Assembly: GCF_038005225.1 (NCBI RefSeq) | Contig: NZ_JBBOSU010000001.1 | Coordinates: 4,132,001-4,196,000, forward strand | Length of the DNA stretch: 64,000 bases | Direction of reading: 5' to 3' | Source of the DNA: Solibacillus sp. FSL K6-1523 | Lineage (GTDB): Bacteria; Bacillota; Bacilli; Bacillales_A; Planococcaceae | In this document: positions 63,196 through 64,000 of the stretch, in pieces | How the letters are laid out: the number at the start of each line of letters is the position of its first letter | How positions within the stretch are numbered: position 1 is the stretch's first letter | The notes under the pieces: model-generated | The model's database searches: none | What the model saw: the letters and a program-made list of their open reading frames with translations, nothing else | What the model was told of the DNA's origin: nothing | Translations under genes and position numbers: made by a program

Positions 63196-64000
63196 TTATC
63201 TAACAATCATTCGACCGACCATACCCAACTCCTTATGTCCAGGAACTATGCACATAAATTCATACGTTCCTGGCTCAGTCGGCGTAAATGTTAATGTCTC
63301 TGTACTTTTAGGCGCGGCATGAAGTTGAATTGCATTGTTTTCTGTCCTCTGATGGTGTTTAGATTCGTTATCAGTTGGAAGTACCGGAGCCTTAATTTCA
63401 ATATCATGCTCGATTTGGTCTCGGTTGATAAGAGTTAAATGGACCGCGCTGTCTTTTTCCACAACAATTTCATTAGTAGAGTACTTCATTTCATCAGCTT
63501 CTATAACAATGATTTCGCTTTTTTCAGCACTATTTTCTGATGTGATATTTAGCGAAGAATGGTGACCACTTAACGAGCCCTCTTCATTAGACCCTCCAAA
63601 GTTTTCGGCAAAGTAATTTCCCACAATGATATTTACACCTAGTAAAGTCGATACAACAATCGGTTTTACTAGCCATCTTTTCTTAGTCACTTGAATATAT
63701 TTTTGTTTTTTCAACATGGCCATAATAAAAATTGTACAACCTGAAAGAAATAAAAATAGCTGGATTAAACTAAACGATTGCTCGGTCCGAATCATCTCTC
63801 CTACCATTGCTCCCATCATGCCACCCATCAAACCAGCCATTAATCCCTCGAACACTGCGAGTAACCCAAAACACAAACCGCATATCGAGCCGGCAAGTAC
63901 ACCAATAGCGAGCGACAATATCGTCGAATAAAATAAATTCCCTTGATAGGTAACACCAAATAATACACCCACAGTCAAACCAACATTCATTCCGAAGAAC
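63196..64000 (-). CDS. Membrane protein with C-terminal cupredoxin domain, 5' end outside window
   Basis: The frame is open to the right edge; the codons before the ATG at 63990 continue Phe-Phe-Gly, so the start probably lies beyond. Hydrophobic helices fill the first 90 residues, with a Gly/Met-rich stretch (FEGLMAGLMGGMMGAMVGEM), and another helix lies near 110-130. The C-terminal domain has a type 1 copper site: His in IEHDIEI, then Cys, His and Met in YEFMCIVPGHKELGMVG. It would hold copper outside the cell. Such fusions often sit near copper oxidases. Confidence 0.83.
   Translation of the reverse strand, partial: FFGMNVGLTVGVLFGVTYQGNLFYSTILSLAIGVLAGSICGLCFGLLAVFEGLMAGLMGGMMGAMVGEMIRTEQSFSLIQLFLFLSGCTIFIMAMLKKQKYIQVTKKRWLVKPIVVSTLLGVNIIVGNYFAENFGGSNEEGSLSGHHSSLNITSENSAEKSEIIVIEADEMKYSTNEIVVEKDSAVHLTLINRDQIEHDIEIKAPVLPTDNESKHHQRTENNAIQLHAAPKSTETLTFTPTEPGTYEFMCIVPGHKELGMVGRMIVR

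Noticed and set aside
1-64000. CRISPR array, tRNA/rRNA genes, prophage
   Set aside because: No regularly spaced direct repeats, no cloverleaf or rRNA sequence and no phage structural genes were recognised on reading through; the TnpB gene is an IS gene, not a Cas12 locus.

Overview
The window looks like chromosomal DNA from a low-GC, Gram-positive, motile, aerobic Bacillales bacterium. The best fit by protein flavour is the Planococcaceae (Solibacillus/Lysinibacillus type). Pointers are lipoprotein signal peptides with LAAC lipoboxes, Fur and PerR boxes of Bacillus type, close relatives of Bacillus subtilis proteins (HmoA, YclNOPQ, HflX, YeeI, AhpCF, BmrCD), an S-layer-homology cell-wall hydrolase, two chemotaxis receptors, U-tailed intrinsic terminators after most genes, and frequent GTG/TTG starts decided by strong AGGAGG sites. 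No tRNA, rRNA, CRISPR array or prophage was seen. The genus is inferred, not proven.

Layout. 1-5.1 kb: a PAP2 phosphatase cut by the window edge, a heme monooxygenase and a Fur-controlled siderophore importer (yclNOPQ type). 5.2-7.5 kb: an N-succinylamino-acid racemase/OSBS-type enolase with a GNAT partner and a decayed fragment behind them. 7.9-20.1 kb: housekeeping and membrane genes (hflX, a methyltransferase, DUF47, MMPL, AI-2E, M3 peptidase, chemotaxis receptor, yeeI). 20.3-21.7 kb: a complete IS3-family element that sits in the loop of the plsC terminator. 21.7-36.6 kb: mostly minus-strand metabolic genes, with two paralogous orphan oligopeptide-binding lipoproteins. 36.8-42.1 kb: a MocR regulator divergent from a LysE exporter, then a heterodimeric multidrug ABC exporter (bmrCD type) behind a long leader with a small ORF and tandem terminators. 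42.2-47.8 kb: cueP, a transposase-less TnpB element, and ahpC/ahpF with a perfect PerR box. 48-57 kb: a second chemotaxis receptor, a three-gene envelope operon (deacetylase, DedA, glycosyltransferase), two tandem 40-residue paralogues, and an SLH-SH3-NlpC/P60 hydrolase. 57.3-64 kb: an exported MTA/SAH nucleosidase, DUF4230, an ECF sigma/anti-sigma pair, a truncated acetyltransferase and a cupredoxin membrane protein running off the right edge.

Working together. Iron uptake (yclNOPQ) and heme degradation (hmoA) are adjacent; peroxide defence (ahpCF) is under PerR. The racemase plus acyltransferase match the known D-to-L amino-acid conversion route, but its third enzyme appears lost next door. 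The most interesting regulatory structure is the bmrCD leader (38.24-38.65 kb), where leader-ORF bases can pair with the first terminator, suggesting ribosome-controlled attenuation. A modular palindromic repeat occurs in at least five intergenic gaps and once supplies the ribosome-binding site of a gene.
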